Below the pieces are notes generated by a model. It ran no database searches, was not told the origin of the DNA, and saw only the letters and a program-made list of their open reading frames with translations. From positions 5,001 through 69,000 of the forward strand of contig OX637332.1 in NCBI GenBank assembly GCA_951799405.1: 64,000 bases of DNA, written 5' to 3'. This DNA comes from Agapetus fuscipes. Its lineage: Eukaryota; Arthropoda; Insecta; Trichoptera; Glossosomatidae. The position numbers were made by a program, and so were the translations under genes. This document shows, piece by piece, positions 37,039-48,112 of the stretch (its first letter is position 1; each line of letters starts with the position of its first letter).

Positions 37039-39943
37039 ATTAAATAAAAAGAAGAGTTGCAAAGCATTGCCTAAGACAAAATGTTTAAATATTTATTACC
37101 AAAATGTAAGAGGACTAAAAACAAAACTAGAGAAATGGAGAACTAATTTGACTATTGTTGAAGATACTTCTCTAGTAGCGGCAACGGAAACCTTTCTCGA
37201 TGACTCGGTTCTTGATGCTGAGCTGGGTCATAATACATGGTCCATACTTAGGCGTGATCGTGAATCGGGGAAAAGAGGAGGAGGCGTGATTCTCTGCGCT
37301 AAGACTTCACTTCGCATTGAAAGACTTCCAGAATACGAAACTAAGGATGTGGAAGATTTGTGGGCCAAATGCTGCATTGATGGTCATAGCATTGTCATAT
37401 GTGTAGTGTACCTGCCACCCAGAAGTACCGAAGATGCATACGAGGCCTGGTTCGATTCAGTCGAAAGAGTATGCTCGAAGCATGGGAGTAGTAGAACCCT
37501 CATTCTCGGTGACTTAAACTTATATAGTGCCAGTGAAAACACCAATAATCATTTTAATTGCTTCAAAACCTTGTGTGATTTAAAACAATTTAATGCTGTT
37601 TATAACAAAAATGATCGTATATTAGATGTGGTGATGACGAGTCCAGATCTGAGCGATGCGTTGCGAGTGCATGCGGCTGAGTTGGGGGAGGAACTAGTGA
37701 GAATCGATGGCCACCACCCACCCTTACATATCTCTGTCAAGTATAGCTTCACAGACAAGGCTAACACCATGTCACCCTCCAATATTGACAATTCATTGGA
37801 TTGGAACTTTGCCAAAGCCGATTTTCTTAAACTTTATTATTACGTCAGGGAAATTGAATGGAATACCTTATTCCACACTACTGAAGTAAATACAGCTGTA
37901 GAAATATTCTATAATCTTAACTATCTTGCTTTTAACGAATGTATTCCGAAAAAAGTACGCAGGATATATAACAACCGATCATATCCTACGTACTATACAA
38001 GAACGATTATCAATAATATTGCTCTCAAAGCAAGATATCACCGCAATTGGAAGCGTGATGGTGATACTAGCTCTCGCAGCAATTTTCAGGCATTGCGATC
38101 AAAGGTAAAACATGACATCCGTGATGCGTACAAAAATTATATGTATAATCTATCGGGTGATCTAGCAAAACACCCAAGAAACTTTTGGCAACACTTTGAC
38201 CGTTTACGCAATCGGGGAGGGATCGAATCTAAGATTACGCTTGATGATGTCGAATATGAGGGAGCTGAAGCTGCATCCGCGTTTGCTAGACACTTTGAGT
38301 CTGTCTTCTTACCTCATCAGCCAATTCTTAATTGTAAAATGGCTACCATAGCTTCATCTGCTGATAACCGCCTTGTTAACATACTAAATATCAATGAGTC
38401 TGATGTCAGAGGCGCCGTGAAAAAACTTAAGCCTAGTACATCACCAGGACCTGATGCCATACCTGCAATTTATGTCAAGGGCTGTCTTGATTTGTTGCTT
38501 CCACCAATTCTTCACATTTTCAAAATTATTATTTCAACTGGTGTTTATCCGAATATTTGGAAGTGTTCTAGAGTTATACCTATTCACAAAACGGGCTCGA
38601 AATCCAAAGTCGAAAATTATCGACCCATAGCTATTTTGTCCGCACTGGCGAAGATCTTTGAAACCATCATCCACGACAAATTACTACCCCAATGTTTACC
38701 TTATGTATCCAGCGCACAACATGCATTTTTACCTCGTAGATCAGTTACCACTAATCTCGGCGTTCATGTTGATTTGCTGACACGACATCTGGATGGAAGG
38801 GAACAAGTGGATGTTGTGTACCTTGATTTCCAAAAGGCCTTTGATAGAGTAGACAATGATGTTCTGCTGGTAAAACTTGCTAACATGGGTTTCGTCCCCA
38901 AACTGTTAAAACTTTTTGCATCATACTTATCTAACCGTTCACAATTCGTGAAATACGGCCCATACACTTCTTGCAACTACTTCACCCGGTCAGGCATTAG
39001 TCAAGGGTCGAATCTGGGACCGTTTTTTTTTGTTCTTTTCATTAATGACTTACCTGATGCAGTCTCTAGGTCAGATATAATAATTTTCGCTGACGATGTA
39101 AAACTTATCAAGACTGTCAGAAGTCATGCGGATGTAGTTGATCTGCAAAATGATCTGACTTCGGTCAACGACTGGAGCAGGCAGAACAAATTACTGTTAA
39201 ACCTTAAAAAATGTCAGATAATGTCTTTTACGCGAGTTTCAAGTCCTTTCACACATGACTACTTTATTTCCAACGAGCTTGTTACTAGAGTGAGCTCAGT
39301 TAGGGACTTGGGCGTGGTCTTCGACACCCAGCTCAACTTCCATACGCAGATCAGTAACGTAAGGGACAAGGCTTACCAGCGCTTGGGTTTCGTCATCCGT
39401 AATACGCAGATGTTATCTGACACTGCAACTCAGATATTATACACTGCACTAGTGCGTAGTATTCTCGAATCCAATGCACCGATCTGGGCTCCATATGAAA
39501 ATAAATACATCTTAATGCTAGAACAGGTGCAAAAAGTATTTTTGAGGCATCATTACAAAGTGTTGTATGGATACTATCCCTTTATGTATCCCACCGCCTT
39601 CCTGCAGGGACATCTTGGTTTCGACTCCTTATTCCTTAGAAGGCAACTTTCTCTTGCCAAATTCATTATCAAACTCCTCAGAAACGAGGTTGACTGCATG
39701 GAATTGAGCGGGCGTGTTTTGACGCTCTATGTGCCCGACTCCTTTACCAGAGCCAGGTCGCATAGGCTCTTTAGCGTTACCTCGAGCCGGACTAATCTCC
39801 TCCGTAACTCATTTGTTTCTCGTGCGCACGCGATGATCAATGATCTGATGTCGTCATCGCCGAATATGGATATATTTTATTCCGGAATAAATGAGTTGAT
39901 GCGTGAGTGGAAGGTTTTGTTAGAAAGACGTATGCTTGAGTAA
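37004..39943 (+). CDS. ORF2 of element F: endonuclease and reverse transcriptase
   Basis: An open frame of about 979 codons. The endonuclease is N-terminal (IYYQNVRGLKTKL, AATETFLDDSV, LGDLNLYS, DGHHPPLHIS). The reverse transcriptase follows (NYRPIAILSALAKIFE, AQHAFLPRRSVTTNL, LDFQKAFDRVDN, SGISQGSNLGPFFF, catalytic IFADDVKL). The frame has no ATG before the endonuclease; it overlaps ORF1 by about 35 bases and is in the +1 frame to it. Expression would need a frameshift at the T run near 37014-37020, or the copy has lost the original fusion through a 1-base indel. No stop interrupts it. Confidence 0.8.
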   Translation: MKGGFFLPHVPRLNKKKSCKALPKTKCLNIYYQNVRGLKTKLEKWRTNLTIVEDTSLVAATETFLDDSVLDAELGHNTWSILRRDRESGKRGGGVILCAKTSLRIERLPEYETKDVEDLWAKCCIDGHSIVICVVYLPPRSTEDAYEAWFDSVERVCSKHGSSRTLILGDLNLYSASENTNNHFNCFKTLCDLKQFNAVYNKNDRILDVVMTSPDLSDALRVHAAELGEELVRIDGHHPPLHISVKYSFTDKANTMSPSNIDNSLDWNFAKADFLKLYYYVREIEWNTLFHTTEVNTAVEIFYNLNYLAFNECIPKKVRRIYNNRSYPTYYTRTIINNIALKARYHRNWKRDGDTSSRSNFQALRSKVKHDIRDAYKNYMYNLSGDLAKHPRNFWQHFDRLRNRGGIESKITLDDVEYEGAEAASAFARHFESVFLPHQPILNCKMATIASSADNRLVNILNINESDVRGAVKKLKPSTSPGPDAIPAIYVKGCLDLLLPPILHIFKIIISTGVYPNIWKCSRVIPIHKTGSKSKVENYRPIAILSALAKIFETIIHDKLLPQCLPYVSSAQHAFLPRRSVTTNLGVHVDLLTRHLDGREQVDVVYLDFQKAFDRVDNDVLLVKLANMGFVPKLLKLFASYLSNRSQFVKYGPYTSCNYFTRSGISQGSNLGPFFFVLFINDLPDAVSRSDIIIFADDVKLIKTVRSHADVVDLQNDLTSVNDWSRQNKLLLNLKKCQIMSFTRVSSPFTHDYFISNELVTRVSSVRDLGVVFDTQLNFHTQISNVRDKAYQRLGFVIRNTQMLSDTATQILYTALVRSILESNAPIWAPYENKYILMLEQVQKVFLRHHYKVLYGYYPFMYPTAFLQGHLGFDSLFLRRQLSLAKFIIKLLRNEVDCMELSGRVLTLYVPDSFTRARSHRLFSVTSSRTNLLRNSFVSRAHAMINDLMSSSPNMDIFYSGINELMREWKVLLERRMLE

Positions 39944-40076
39944 TTTTTAAGATAAGTTAAATATATTATGTTTTATGTTAAGTTAAATATAGTATAATAT
40001 GATGTTTAGCGCTATGGTCCTTGAACTGTTAAGTTAAATGTATTGCTATTGTAAATAAATAAATAAATAAATAAAT

Positions 40077-40900
40077 AACACATCGAGCTGGCGGCTGCAA
40101 AGGCAAGCGGAGCAGCGATACAGTTGGGGAGGCTCATGCCGAACGTGGGTGGACCGAAATCATGCAGGAGGAAACTATTGCATGAGGTGGTCCACTCCAC
40201 ACTTCTGTATGGGGCACCCATCTGGGCGCAGGCGCTTGAGACAGAGCTGTACAGGAAGAAGATGGCTGCCGTCCAGAGAAGAAGCGCGCTGAGAGTGATC
40301 TCCGGCTACCACACCATGTCCGAGGAAGCGGCATTGGTGCTGGCTTCTTCTCCACCCATAGATCTGCTGGCGCTTGAGCGCAAAGCAGTCTATGAATCAG
40401 GTAAGGGACCGCACCATAGGAAACTGACGCTGTCAAAGTGGCAGGATCGCTGGAACTCGGCATCTAAAGGACGCTGGACGAACAGGCTTGTCAGCCAACT
40501 CGAGCCTTGGTACTCGAGGAAGCATGGCTGCCTGAACTACCGGCTCACGCAGATGCTGAGTGGACACGGTTGTTTCGGTTTTTTCCTACACCGTATAGGA
40601 AAAGAAGCAACTGCAGCATGCTGGCACTGCGACTCAGAAAATGATGACGCGGAGCACACGCTACTGTCGTGCCCTGCCTGGGCGGACCACAGGGGGTCAT
40701 TAATGGCAACCATTGTGTCGATCGACTAGACCTGGATATGGTAGTACCGTCAATGCTCCAATCAGAAGAGAACTGGCGGGCCTGGGACACCTTTGCCTCT
40801 CGCGTGATCGGAAAGAAGGAGGATGCCGAGCGCGTAAGGCGAAGGATGAACACGACCCGCCAAAATGTAGTCTCTGTTGATAGTAGTGTTAATGTAGATA
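40077..40900 (+). pseudogene. Reverse-transcriptase C-terminal fragment of element E, second part
   Basis: Continues ORF2 of E after the F insertion: HIELAAAKASGAAIQLGRLM, VVHSTLLYGAPIWAQ, QMLSGHGCFGFFLHRIGKEA, then the knuckle CWHCDSENDDAEHTLLSC. The frame breaks near 40720; the natural end (DLDMVVPSMLQSEENWRAWD...) continues in another frame to about 40850. The remaining bases to 41098 are a 3' UTR resembling that of C in length only. Confidence 0.85.
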
Positions 40901-41138
40901 GTAGTCTTAACACAATGTAGATAGTGTAGATTTGCCAATTGACGCAACTGAAATGTGAAGACATGCTGTGCATGTAAAGACACACCACACCCCGATGTCA
41001 TGTTTGACGGCAGTTCCAGGGTGTGGCAAGATGCAGAGGGGGGTTTTTCCTGCCGGCGGAAAAAATGGCAGAAATCTTTTGAAGATTTTCCCCTCAATGA
41101 AAAAAAAAAAAAAAAAAAAAAGTCTTGAAAAGCTCCTG

Positions 41139-42075
41139 GCAATAACCTTATAGGTGCGAAAAAAGCCTTGTGATTGCAGGTAGCTCCGCGAGACAATCTT
41201 TAGCTCTTATTTAGGCAAACTTTAAGAGATTTTAGCTGTTATAGTTCTAAAAAGGTTAATTTTAATGCTTACTAGTAATTTTCTTACGGCAGCCATATTT
41301 TTTCGTTAAAAAAAAATAAACTATCTTAATCAATAGCAATATTTTAATTCAATAAGGCAAAATTTGAATAAGGTGTGCTATGCGATTTAAAATAGATGCC
41401 TTTTGTATTAATATAAGTTTTATTTATAATGCAACTTACCACCAAACACTAGATTTAAAAATAAAAATAAACATTAAAATTTTAAATTTTTTAAGTAACG
41501 AAAGGCCCGTCTCGTATACAGAACTATTATCCTAAAGTATTACGATAAAGTCCCATTCGCAGTATGTTTTACATTTCCCCTGATTTCATTAAGCCATTTA
41601 TTATTTTGTTTGAATACAACTCATACTTATCCATCCATTTTGAAACTTGGTAAGACCGGGAATATGGCGCGCACGCGCCATTATATGTACATTAATTCAC
41701 GGCTGTGTAAAAAATCTTCCACAGAAACTTGTATAACCCGAGCGAGAGCGAGAGAACCAGAGTTTTAAGTTGTATAAGAGTTAAATCCAAGACTAATTTA
41801 GAACGTAAAAGCTGTCTTGCTAGGTTATATTGAGGTAAAATTAAGGTTGCCGAGGTTATATTTGGGTTCTGCCGTAGCTTTTAGAGCGGTTCTGTATTTG
41901 AGCTACTATAGGTTTTGGTGTAGCTCTCTTCTAGGTTCTAAAACTGGGGCCCTTTAAGCTCTCATGAGGTTAGTATAAGGTTAATATAACGTTATTGAGA
42001 CTACTAAGACTTACGTGCCGATTTCCATACAAAGGTTCTGGGACTTTTTTGTAACCTTTTTAAAACCTAAATGGT
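41139..42075. other. Intergenic DNA
   Basis: AT-rich sequence with many GGTTA/TAGGTT words from about 41820 to 42060, similar in flavour to 32780-33200, probably old repeat. No coding feature is supported. Confidence 0.5.
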
Positions 42076-42184
42076 TACTTGGGTTTGTTAGCGCGAAATT
42101 ATACATATCTGCTTGTGGGAATGCGCTTAATATGAATCTTAAATGATATATATCTTTGCAGCTTAGATTTAGATTTTTTAAGGT
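42076..42184 (+). repeat. R-family interspersed repeat, 3' half
   Basis: Carries the second half of a ~250-bp repeat (GCGCGAAATTATACAT, CTGCTTGTGGGAATGC, TATCTTTGCAGCTTAGATT) also found complete at 45706-45975 and elsewhere in the window. Confidence 0.7.
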
Positions 42185-42208
42185 ACTCAGTTTAATCATC
42201 TATCTAAG

Positions 42209-42313
42209 GCAGCGGTTTTCAAATTGGGGGGGCACCGGCCTTCCCGCGCGAAATGTTTTTTTTTGGCAATTTTTTAAAATTGCATGCCTACACCCCTGGA
42301 CACCCCTGATCTA
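42209..42313. repeat. Possible decayed hAT-type MITE end
   Basis: Starts CAGCGGTTTTCAAATTGGGG, the usual hAT terminal word and similar to the clear MITE at 51474. The right end is unclear and the flanks (ATCTAAGG, ATCTAGAT) match only in part. Confidence 0.3.
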
Positions 42314-42431
42314 GATGATGTCCATGGTCATTATCTTTATCTGTTATCTTAGATGATTTTGCTGAACTTTTAGAAAATTATCTAGCCCGTTTATCAAAAA
42401 ATATCTATAGCCTTAAAATTATCTATAGCCC

Positions 42432-42752
42432 GGTCGATAGCTCAGTTGGTAGAGTGCTTGCATTCTACCCCGTGAGCTCGGGTTCGAATCCCACCGAGGA
42501 GGGTGTCAGAAATGATTTCCAATTTCGGTGTATATTTCAAACCCCATAATATAAATACCGGCGAGGTTTACTCAGCCTTTACAAGAAATGAGTACCAGCC
42601 CCCTCGGGAGCTGGGAAATTCCCACTTCAACTGAAGTAGTTGGCGTAAGGCCGGCCCCCTTACCTGTAAAAATAAATAGGTTCAACTCGCCACAACTCGC
42701 GACCCCTTCGGGGATAACGCGGCAAGAAGTTACACTATATGTGTAGCTTAGT
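42432..42752 (+). mobile_element. tRNA-derived SINE, copy 1
   Basis: The 5' part has Pol III boxes A (TAGCTCAGTTGGTAGAG) and B (GGTTCGAATCC) in tRNA spacing. It is followed by a body of ~240 bases shared with 51920-52232 and 61403-61650, including CCCCTTCGGGGATAACGC and a 3' end GTGTAGCTTAGTT. Confidence 0.85.
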
Positions 42753-43425
42753 TTTTAATCTGTATCACACCCAAGAGAATAATATCCAGCATCGGAAGCT
42801 GGCGGTGAAGCCTAAAATCATTTATAAACTAAAATAAAACAACCAATAAGAGGAAACAGTTTATTTATAGGTCTGACACTTTACTCCATGATGGTGCATT
42901 CAGCATTGATGGAGTTCTAGAGCCAAGAACTTCACCTCATCCCCTGTCCTGTCATGCAATCCACGTTTGTAATGTATATCAAGGCAAGTAACAAACAGAA
43001 AATACAAATAGGAGTGAGAAATTTATAAAAACGTAGGTTATTAATAATAAATTATTAGAAATATATTTTCTTCAATAACTGTAAAAGATTCCAATTTTCA
43101 CTATAATATAAAAGCAAAATAATTATATTTTATATTTAAATATATATGCAAAACAGGAACTCTAGATTATTAGATCAACTACTATGATTAAATATTTAAC
43201 AATTAATACACTTTGGTTACAGAAGACATAAAACAAACATATTTATTTTGATGTCTGACCCAGAGTGTTGTCTTTTCCTTATTAAAATATTAAATAAATT
43301 TAGTACACCAAAATTAAGAGTAGTAGCTCAAAAAAAGTAAAAGTATTGCACTTTTCCAGTAAAATAAATTATTTTTTATAAACTCATAAAGAAAATAGTG
43401 TTCCTGCAACAAGACTATACTATTA
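42753..43425. other. Intergenic DNA
   Basis: A short stretch (about 42785-42830) recurs in diverged form at 45080-45125 (GGAAGCTGGCGGTGAAGCCT versus GAATCTGGCAGTGAAAGCCT). This hints at an older duplicated repeat. Otherwise AT-rich and without a supported gene. Confidence 0.4.
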
Positions 43426-44405
43426 TGCCCGCTTTCCACTGCGAGCGGGAAATAGCTGAGCGGGAGCGGGAAATAGCTGAGCGGAGCGTAGTGAAATAGT
43501 TTTGGCCTTCCATTGCGAAAGAGTTTTAAAAAATAATGGTATTTGCCTTCCACAGCTAACGAGCTCGGCGGAGTGAGCTAGGCGAGAAATGAGATGAGTC
43601 AGATGAAAGAGTTGTTTGCCTTCCATCTACAGCTGGCTTAGCGGAGCCAACTAGTGTGTGACAGCTCGTTGCAGCCTACGCCCAGATCAAACGTTTTAAT
43701 TATTAGTAAAAAAAGTTTTTTTTTTTGTTTCGAAAAATAAAAAGTAATATATTATTTTGCTTTAATACATAAAAAGTAGATGTTTGAAATAAAACATACA
43801 TTTTAATATTTTCAAATTTATAAAATAATGTATGATGTGCAGTGTGTGACAGCTCGTTGCAGCCTACGCCCAGATCAAACGTTTCAATTATTAATAAAAG
43901 ATTTTTTTTTTGTTTCGAAACATAAAAAGTAATGTATTATTTTGCTTTAAACATAAAATGTAGATGTTTGAAATAAAACATACATTTTAATATTTTCAAA
44001 TTAATAAAATAATGTATGATGTGTTTTTGTAAATCATGTATGATGTGTTTTATCGCTGTCACGCAACTACGCGGGTTGGCGCGGGGGGCACGGGGGAGCG
44101 AAGTCAGTTGAAAACTAGCGGCCGAGACCATGACACAGCGGAGTCATTTTTACTCGCTCAGCCTGCTCCGCTCACTCCGCTGTCGGTGGAAGCACTTCTA
44201 TGAAATTTACTGTTGCTAGTCGAGCGGAGTCCGTACGGAGTCCGCTGGAAACTCGCTCAACTCTGCGACCACTTTCGTAACTCTTTGTACTCGCTCAGTC
44301 CGCTCCGCTGACACGCTGTCGGTGGAAGCACTTCTATGAAATTTACTGTTGCTAGTCGAGCGGAGTCCGTACGGAGTCAGCTCCGCTCGCAGTGGAAAGC
44401 GGGCA
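43426..44405. mobile_element. 980-bp non-autonomous DNA transposon with 23-bp perfect TIRs (Harbinger-like)
   Basis: The terminal inverted repeat begins TGCCCGCTTTCCACTGCGAG at 43426 and is exactly complementary at 44383-44405. A 3-bp duplication TTA flanks it, as in PIF/Harbinger elements. Inside, a unit of about 185 bp is repeated in tandem (about 43655-43830 and 43842-44010), and a second unit of ~88 bp is repeated near the right end (about 44150-44235 and 44288-44377). The terminal-like GAGCGGAG words recur many times. No transposase is present. Confidence 0.85.
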
Positions 44406-44636
44406 TTAAAGTATGTATGCAAAAAATAATACGCACTTATGTGAATTCCCCTATATAGTTTTATTTTGTCAATGGGAAGCACTAACATTTCCCATTGACA
44501 CGGAAAATGCCTTTTTTTTTTGGTAGGTACGACTTAACAAAGAAACTGCTTTATTCAAAAAGGAAATTCACGAGCTTTAAAAAACATTCATTTGGGACCA
44601 CAATAAAATAAAAGCAATGAACAAACATATTTATAT

Positions 44637-45080
44637 TGCTTGATTTTGTGTTTCCGGCCTTTGACCGTGGTCCATTGTTCTTTGTTCGTTTTCTTCTTCT
44701 TGGTACTTCTTCAAGACTTCAGCTCACGTTTCATCACCCTTGTGTGTGACTTCTTCGGAGCTCTGCTCCGTTCTGATATTTGTGCGAAAGACGGTGTCTT
44801 TTTTTCTACAGAAAAGAAAGAGGGCTTAAAATTAAACACAACTTGGTTGAAGACGATTGAAGTTGTGACGCAGGATAGTTTTACACAAACAATCAACCTC
44901 CTTTAGCAATTACAAATAGGCACCGTCTTTCGTACAAACAGAAGGGAGCAGAGCTCTGAAGAGGTAACACACAGGGGTGATGAAACGTAAGCTGAAGTCT
45001 TCAAGAAGTCTCAAGAAGAAGAAAAATAAAAAATAAGAAGTATGCACCACGGTCAAAGCCTAGAAACACAAAATCGAGCA
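44637..45080. mobile_element. Foldback MITE with ~150-bp imperfect inverted arms
   Basis: The left arm (TGCTTGATTTTGTGTTTC... to about 44800) and the right arm (about 44925-45080, ending GAAACACAAAATCGAGCA) are reverse complements with small indels around a ~120-bp centre. A frame across it has no gene character. The superfamily is not clear. Confidence 0.75.
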
Positions 45081-45705
45081 TCTGAATCTGGCAGTGAAAG
45101 CCTCAAAACATATTTATAGTTATTTATTAAATTTAGAGTATAAAAACTAACTACTTACAAAAACAAAAATACTTTTGGCATGACACAGTTGAGGATCTTA
45201 TTTAAATATAATGACATGGAAAAGCACCGTTGTCTTTTTTTTAATAAATTTGTGACGAGTAATGCAATTCACCAACCAATTTTGCATGCCCAAAAACAGG
45301 TTATAACATCATCACTTCATAATACATAATTTTAATTAATTTTTCATTACCAATTACCCAATGACATCTGTTGGACCAGGGTCAATGTTATCATATAGGG
45401 GCCTGATAGGTGAATCAGCGTTATTTTTTATTTCAAGCATGCTTAGTCAAGATTGCCATCTTAACCTTTAACCTTTTTGTGCCCTTGCAGTGATTTATCA
45501 CAAAACGGCACTATAATTAATATTGTCTTATTATTATTAACCTGCTTGGCCGACATTGTTGAATAATTTACCACATCAAGAGCCCCCATCATGAGTGTGC
45601 TCAAGGAAAGATTACAAGGAAAGTGAGGTCAGTAGTCCATTTCAATATTCTCCTGGTATTTCTTTGGCAAAACCACAATAAATTAAAAATTAAGTTTTCA
45701 TGTCT
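45081..45705. other. Intergenic DNA
   Basis: AT-rich, no supported gene. It ends in a run of AATCT units that belongs to the following R-family repeat. Confidence 0.5.
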
Positions 45706-45975
45706 CTAATCTAATCTAATCTAATCTAATCTAAGCTGCAAAGATATATATCATTTAAGATTTATATTAAATGCATTCCCACAAGCAGACATGTATAATT
45801 TCGCGCTAACACATGCCGCATGTGGACCTACAATATAAAAACCCAATCTCAAATGAACATAAGCCTTGCAACTCTTGCCGTCCTTCCCTGAAACAGGGGT
45901 GACATTGGCAAAGTGAACCATTTTTTTACAGTATGGGTGGTCAGCCACATAACAACCTATAAGTCAAGGAACTCT
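45706..45975 (-). repeat. R-family interspersed repeat, complete copy
   Basis: On the minus strand it runs from about CTTATAGGTTGTTATGTGGC through GGTTCACTTTGCCAATGTCA and GCATGTGTTAGCGCGAAATT to a tail of TAGAT units. The same body appears at 46826, 48917, 49950 and 53170. It may be a SINE or a Helitron-like unit; no Pol III boxes are clear. Confidence 0.7.
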
Positions 45976-46375
45976 CTCTCAATATAAAAATTTAATTCAA
46001 CGTAACTTAAAATAATAACTACAAATTCACAGAAAGTACAACAACCTTGGAATATTTACATTTCAGTAAACTTGCATTAACTATGTATGATTGCAAAGTG
46101 ACCAGTCAAAGAGTAATAAGCACTGATGCTCCTCGTAAAGCACAAACAAAACAACGTACTATACTAGGGACAAGATAGGAAGCATCCTATGGCAGCTGTC
46201 AAAATTTCACCAACATAGTCTCACATATTTTATTTATTATACCAAGATTAATTGTCACCTTCATTGTAACAAATAACAAAGTATTTACATAAAATAGTCT
46301 TTTTCTACTCCCATTTGGTAATTTACTAATTACAAAACGGCTAACGCAATCACAATGCTATACATTTCCACACCC

Positions 46376-46400
46376 GTTGCGTAATGTTACATTACGCAAC
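46376..46400. other. Short perfect palindrome
   Basis: GTTGCGTAATGT and its complement ACATTACGCAAC meet with almost no loop, so the strand can form a 12-bp hairpin or cruciform. Function unknown. Confidence 0.5.
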
Positions 46401-46825
46401 TGATAACGGTGTTGAAATGAAAATGTGCGCATGCGCATTGTCAGAAATGGAACCATTTTTGAATTTCGAGTATCAATCTTGTATGAGGCTATCCTTCTAA
46501 GCGACGGATAACAAACTATTATTGGCCGTTTCCATAGCAACCACGTTTAAACGTCAGCCGTTCCATGAATATTAATTTCAATTTATTGATAGTTCCTCCC
46601 CACTATGTTCAATCTTTGTTCAAATGAAAATAAATATATTTTATGCGTAGAGTCAAATAAAAATTGTTAAAAGTGTAATAATTAATCAATGTTATTTATC
46701 AAAATACTCCAAATTCTAGCTTTCCTTTTTTCGAAGGAAAACAGAAGGCTTGAAAGTAAATAATGCAAAATATTTGCACCGCAAAAAAACCAAACTTAAA
46801 CAGTTACTTGGCTAATAGGTTGGTA

Positions 46826-47040
46826 TGAGGTTGACTATCTATGCTGTAAAAACTTGGTTCACTTTACCAATGACACCCCTGCTTCAGTGGTTGCAGGGCT
46901 TATGTTTATTTGAGTTTTGGGTTTGAATATTAACCCTTATATGCGGCATGTATAAGCGCAACCTTATATGTTTCTGCTTGTGGGCATAAATTTAAAATGA
47001 ATCCCAAATGTAATATATCTTTGCAGATTAGATTAGATAA
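46826..47040 (+). repeat. R-family interspersed repeat
   Basis: Diverged copy with CTGTAAAAACTTGGTTCACT, GCGGCATGTATAAGCGCAAC and TATCTTTGCAGATTAGATT. Confidence 0.65.
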
Positions 47041-47170
47041 TCGAGGGGAATGATAAATTACACGGTTTGACAAAGGTGGGGTATTAATTACTTTAAATGG
47101 ACGAGTACATAATAATGGCTATTATTTACTATTTTGTTATTTATTTCATGGTCGTAGAAAATCTATTGTA

Positions 47171-47289
47171 TGCCACTGCACGTAATTAGTCTTTGTAACA
47201 CTCTTGCTGTCTATTGTGCCATTCGGCTGCGCCTCATGGCACAAACTAGCACTCATGTTACAAAGACTATCATTACAAGGCAGTGGCAT
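47171..47289. repeat. Foldback repeat of ~50-bp arms
   Basis: TGCCACTGCA...AGTCTTTGTAACA...TGTGCCA (47171-47221) is complemented by TGGCACA...TGTTACAAAGACT...GCAGTGGCA (47237-47289) around about 15 bases. It is a small MITE or hairpin inside the larger transposon. Confidence 0.7.
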
Positions 47290-48112
47290 AAATAACTATT
47301 CTTCAACAACAAACTTACCAAATAAATACACATATTTCAAGCCAAAATACCAAAAAAGTGAAAAGAAAATAAATGATTTTGACAAACGTAAATGTCAATG
47401 TTTATGCTAACTTTGTTGTTTATGGTACTAGAGCCTGTGCTTTTGAATTTTAGAATTTTTCCTTTTTCTTCTTGTCACACTTTTTCTTATTTTTTGAGAA
47501 TTTAACATTCTTTTCATTAACTAACCATTCTTAATGCATTTTAATCATGCAATATGTGTTTTGTATGTTAAATACCCAGTAATAGTACATGGTAAATAGA
47601 AAATGAGACTGTAAAACATTTTTCACAGGATTTATTTATTTATTTAGGGATATAAAAGTACAGAGTTTGATGAAATTAAAATGAAAATTTTACTGTCGAA
47701 ACCCAAAGTTTTTTTTTTTAATTAAAAAAGAAAATTGAAGAATTTTTACAAAGATTTTTATTTATTTAAAATAATTCTTTCTGCCTTTGAGTCTTCGTTT
47801 TATTTACCATATTTTTTTATGACAAGGTATTTTATTTAAGAATTTCTCGCAAATAATAATGTAGCCGAATATAAGTTTAATTGAAGTTGGTAAGCTGAAT
47901 ATTTATTGTAAACAAGTAAAATTGCAGAATCCATTTTATTTTCAACCTGATGTTAGTAGACTTTCCTAAAAAATAGTTTTCTATCATATTATACACTTTA
48001 AAGTATCACAGAAAATCGCAAAAGATTTGACTCAATTCGAAAAAAATTTGACCCCAGCCCAAGCTACGAAAAAATTCGAACTGTCATAGGACGCTTTCTA
48101 TCTTGTCCCTAG

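Larger units (their letters stand above)
36088..40076 (+). mobile_element. Element F: nested CR1/Jockey-type non-LTR retrotransposon
   Basis: Inserted into element E with a 5-bp target duplication AACAC (36083-36087 and 40077-40081). It has a short leader, ORF1 (36181), ORF2 to 39943, and a 3' end made of repeated AAAT units (about 40050-40076) instead of poly(A). No RNase H is seen. Codons and composition are AT-richer than E. The clade was judged by motif style only; CR1, Daphne and Jockey groups all remain possible. Confidence 0.85.
34936..41120 (+). mobile_element. Element E: 5'-truncated C-like element outside the telomere, split by element F
   Basis: A C-like ORF2 sequence starts in its reverse-transcriptase half and ends with a 3' UTR and a poly(A) of about 22 (41099-41120). 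An 18-bp target duplication AGTCTTGAAAAGCTCCTG flanks it (34918-34935 and 41121-41138). The target is not CCTAA. E is interrupted at 36088 by element F. It is diverged from C and carries defects (PQR for PQG in the RT core; a frameshift near the C terminus), so it is an old, dead insertion. Confidence 0.88.
46164..48112. mobile_element. ~1.95-kb non-autonomous DNA transposon with ~50-bp TIRs and TATA duplication
   Basis: The left end CTAGGGACAAGATAGGAAGC (46164 on) is matched by the reverse complement at the right end (GCTTTCTATCTTGTCCCTAG, ending 48112), with similarity running for about 50 bases. TATA flanks both sides (46160-46163, 48113-48116); the true duplication may be TA. The interior holds an R-family repeat, a hairpin at 46375-46400, a foldback at 47171-47289 and AT-rich DNA, but no transposase. 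Confidence 0.75.

Noticed and set aside
42432..42510. Functional tRNA gene
   Set aside because: Boxes A and B are present, but the acceptor stem does not close and the same head with the same long 3' body occurs three times, so it is a SINE.
45751..45948. Small protein on the minus strand
   Set aside because: It is a reading of the R-family repeat; other copies do not keep the frame.
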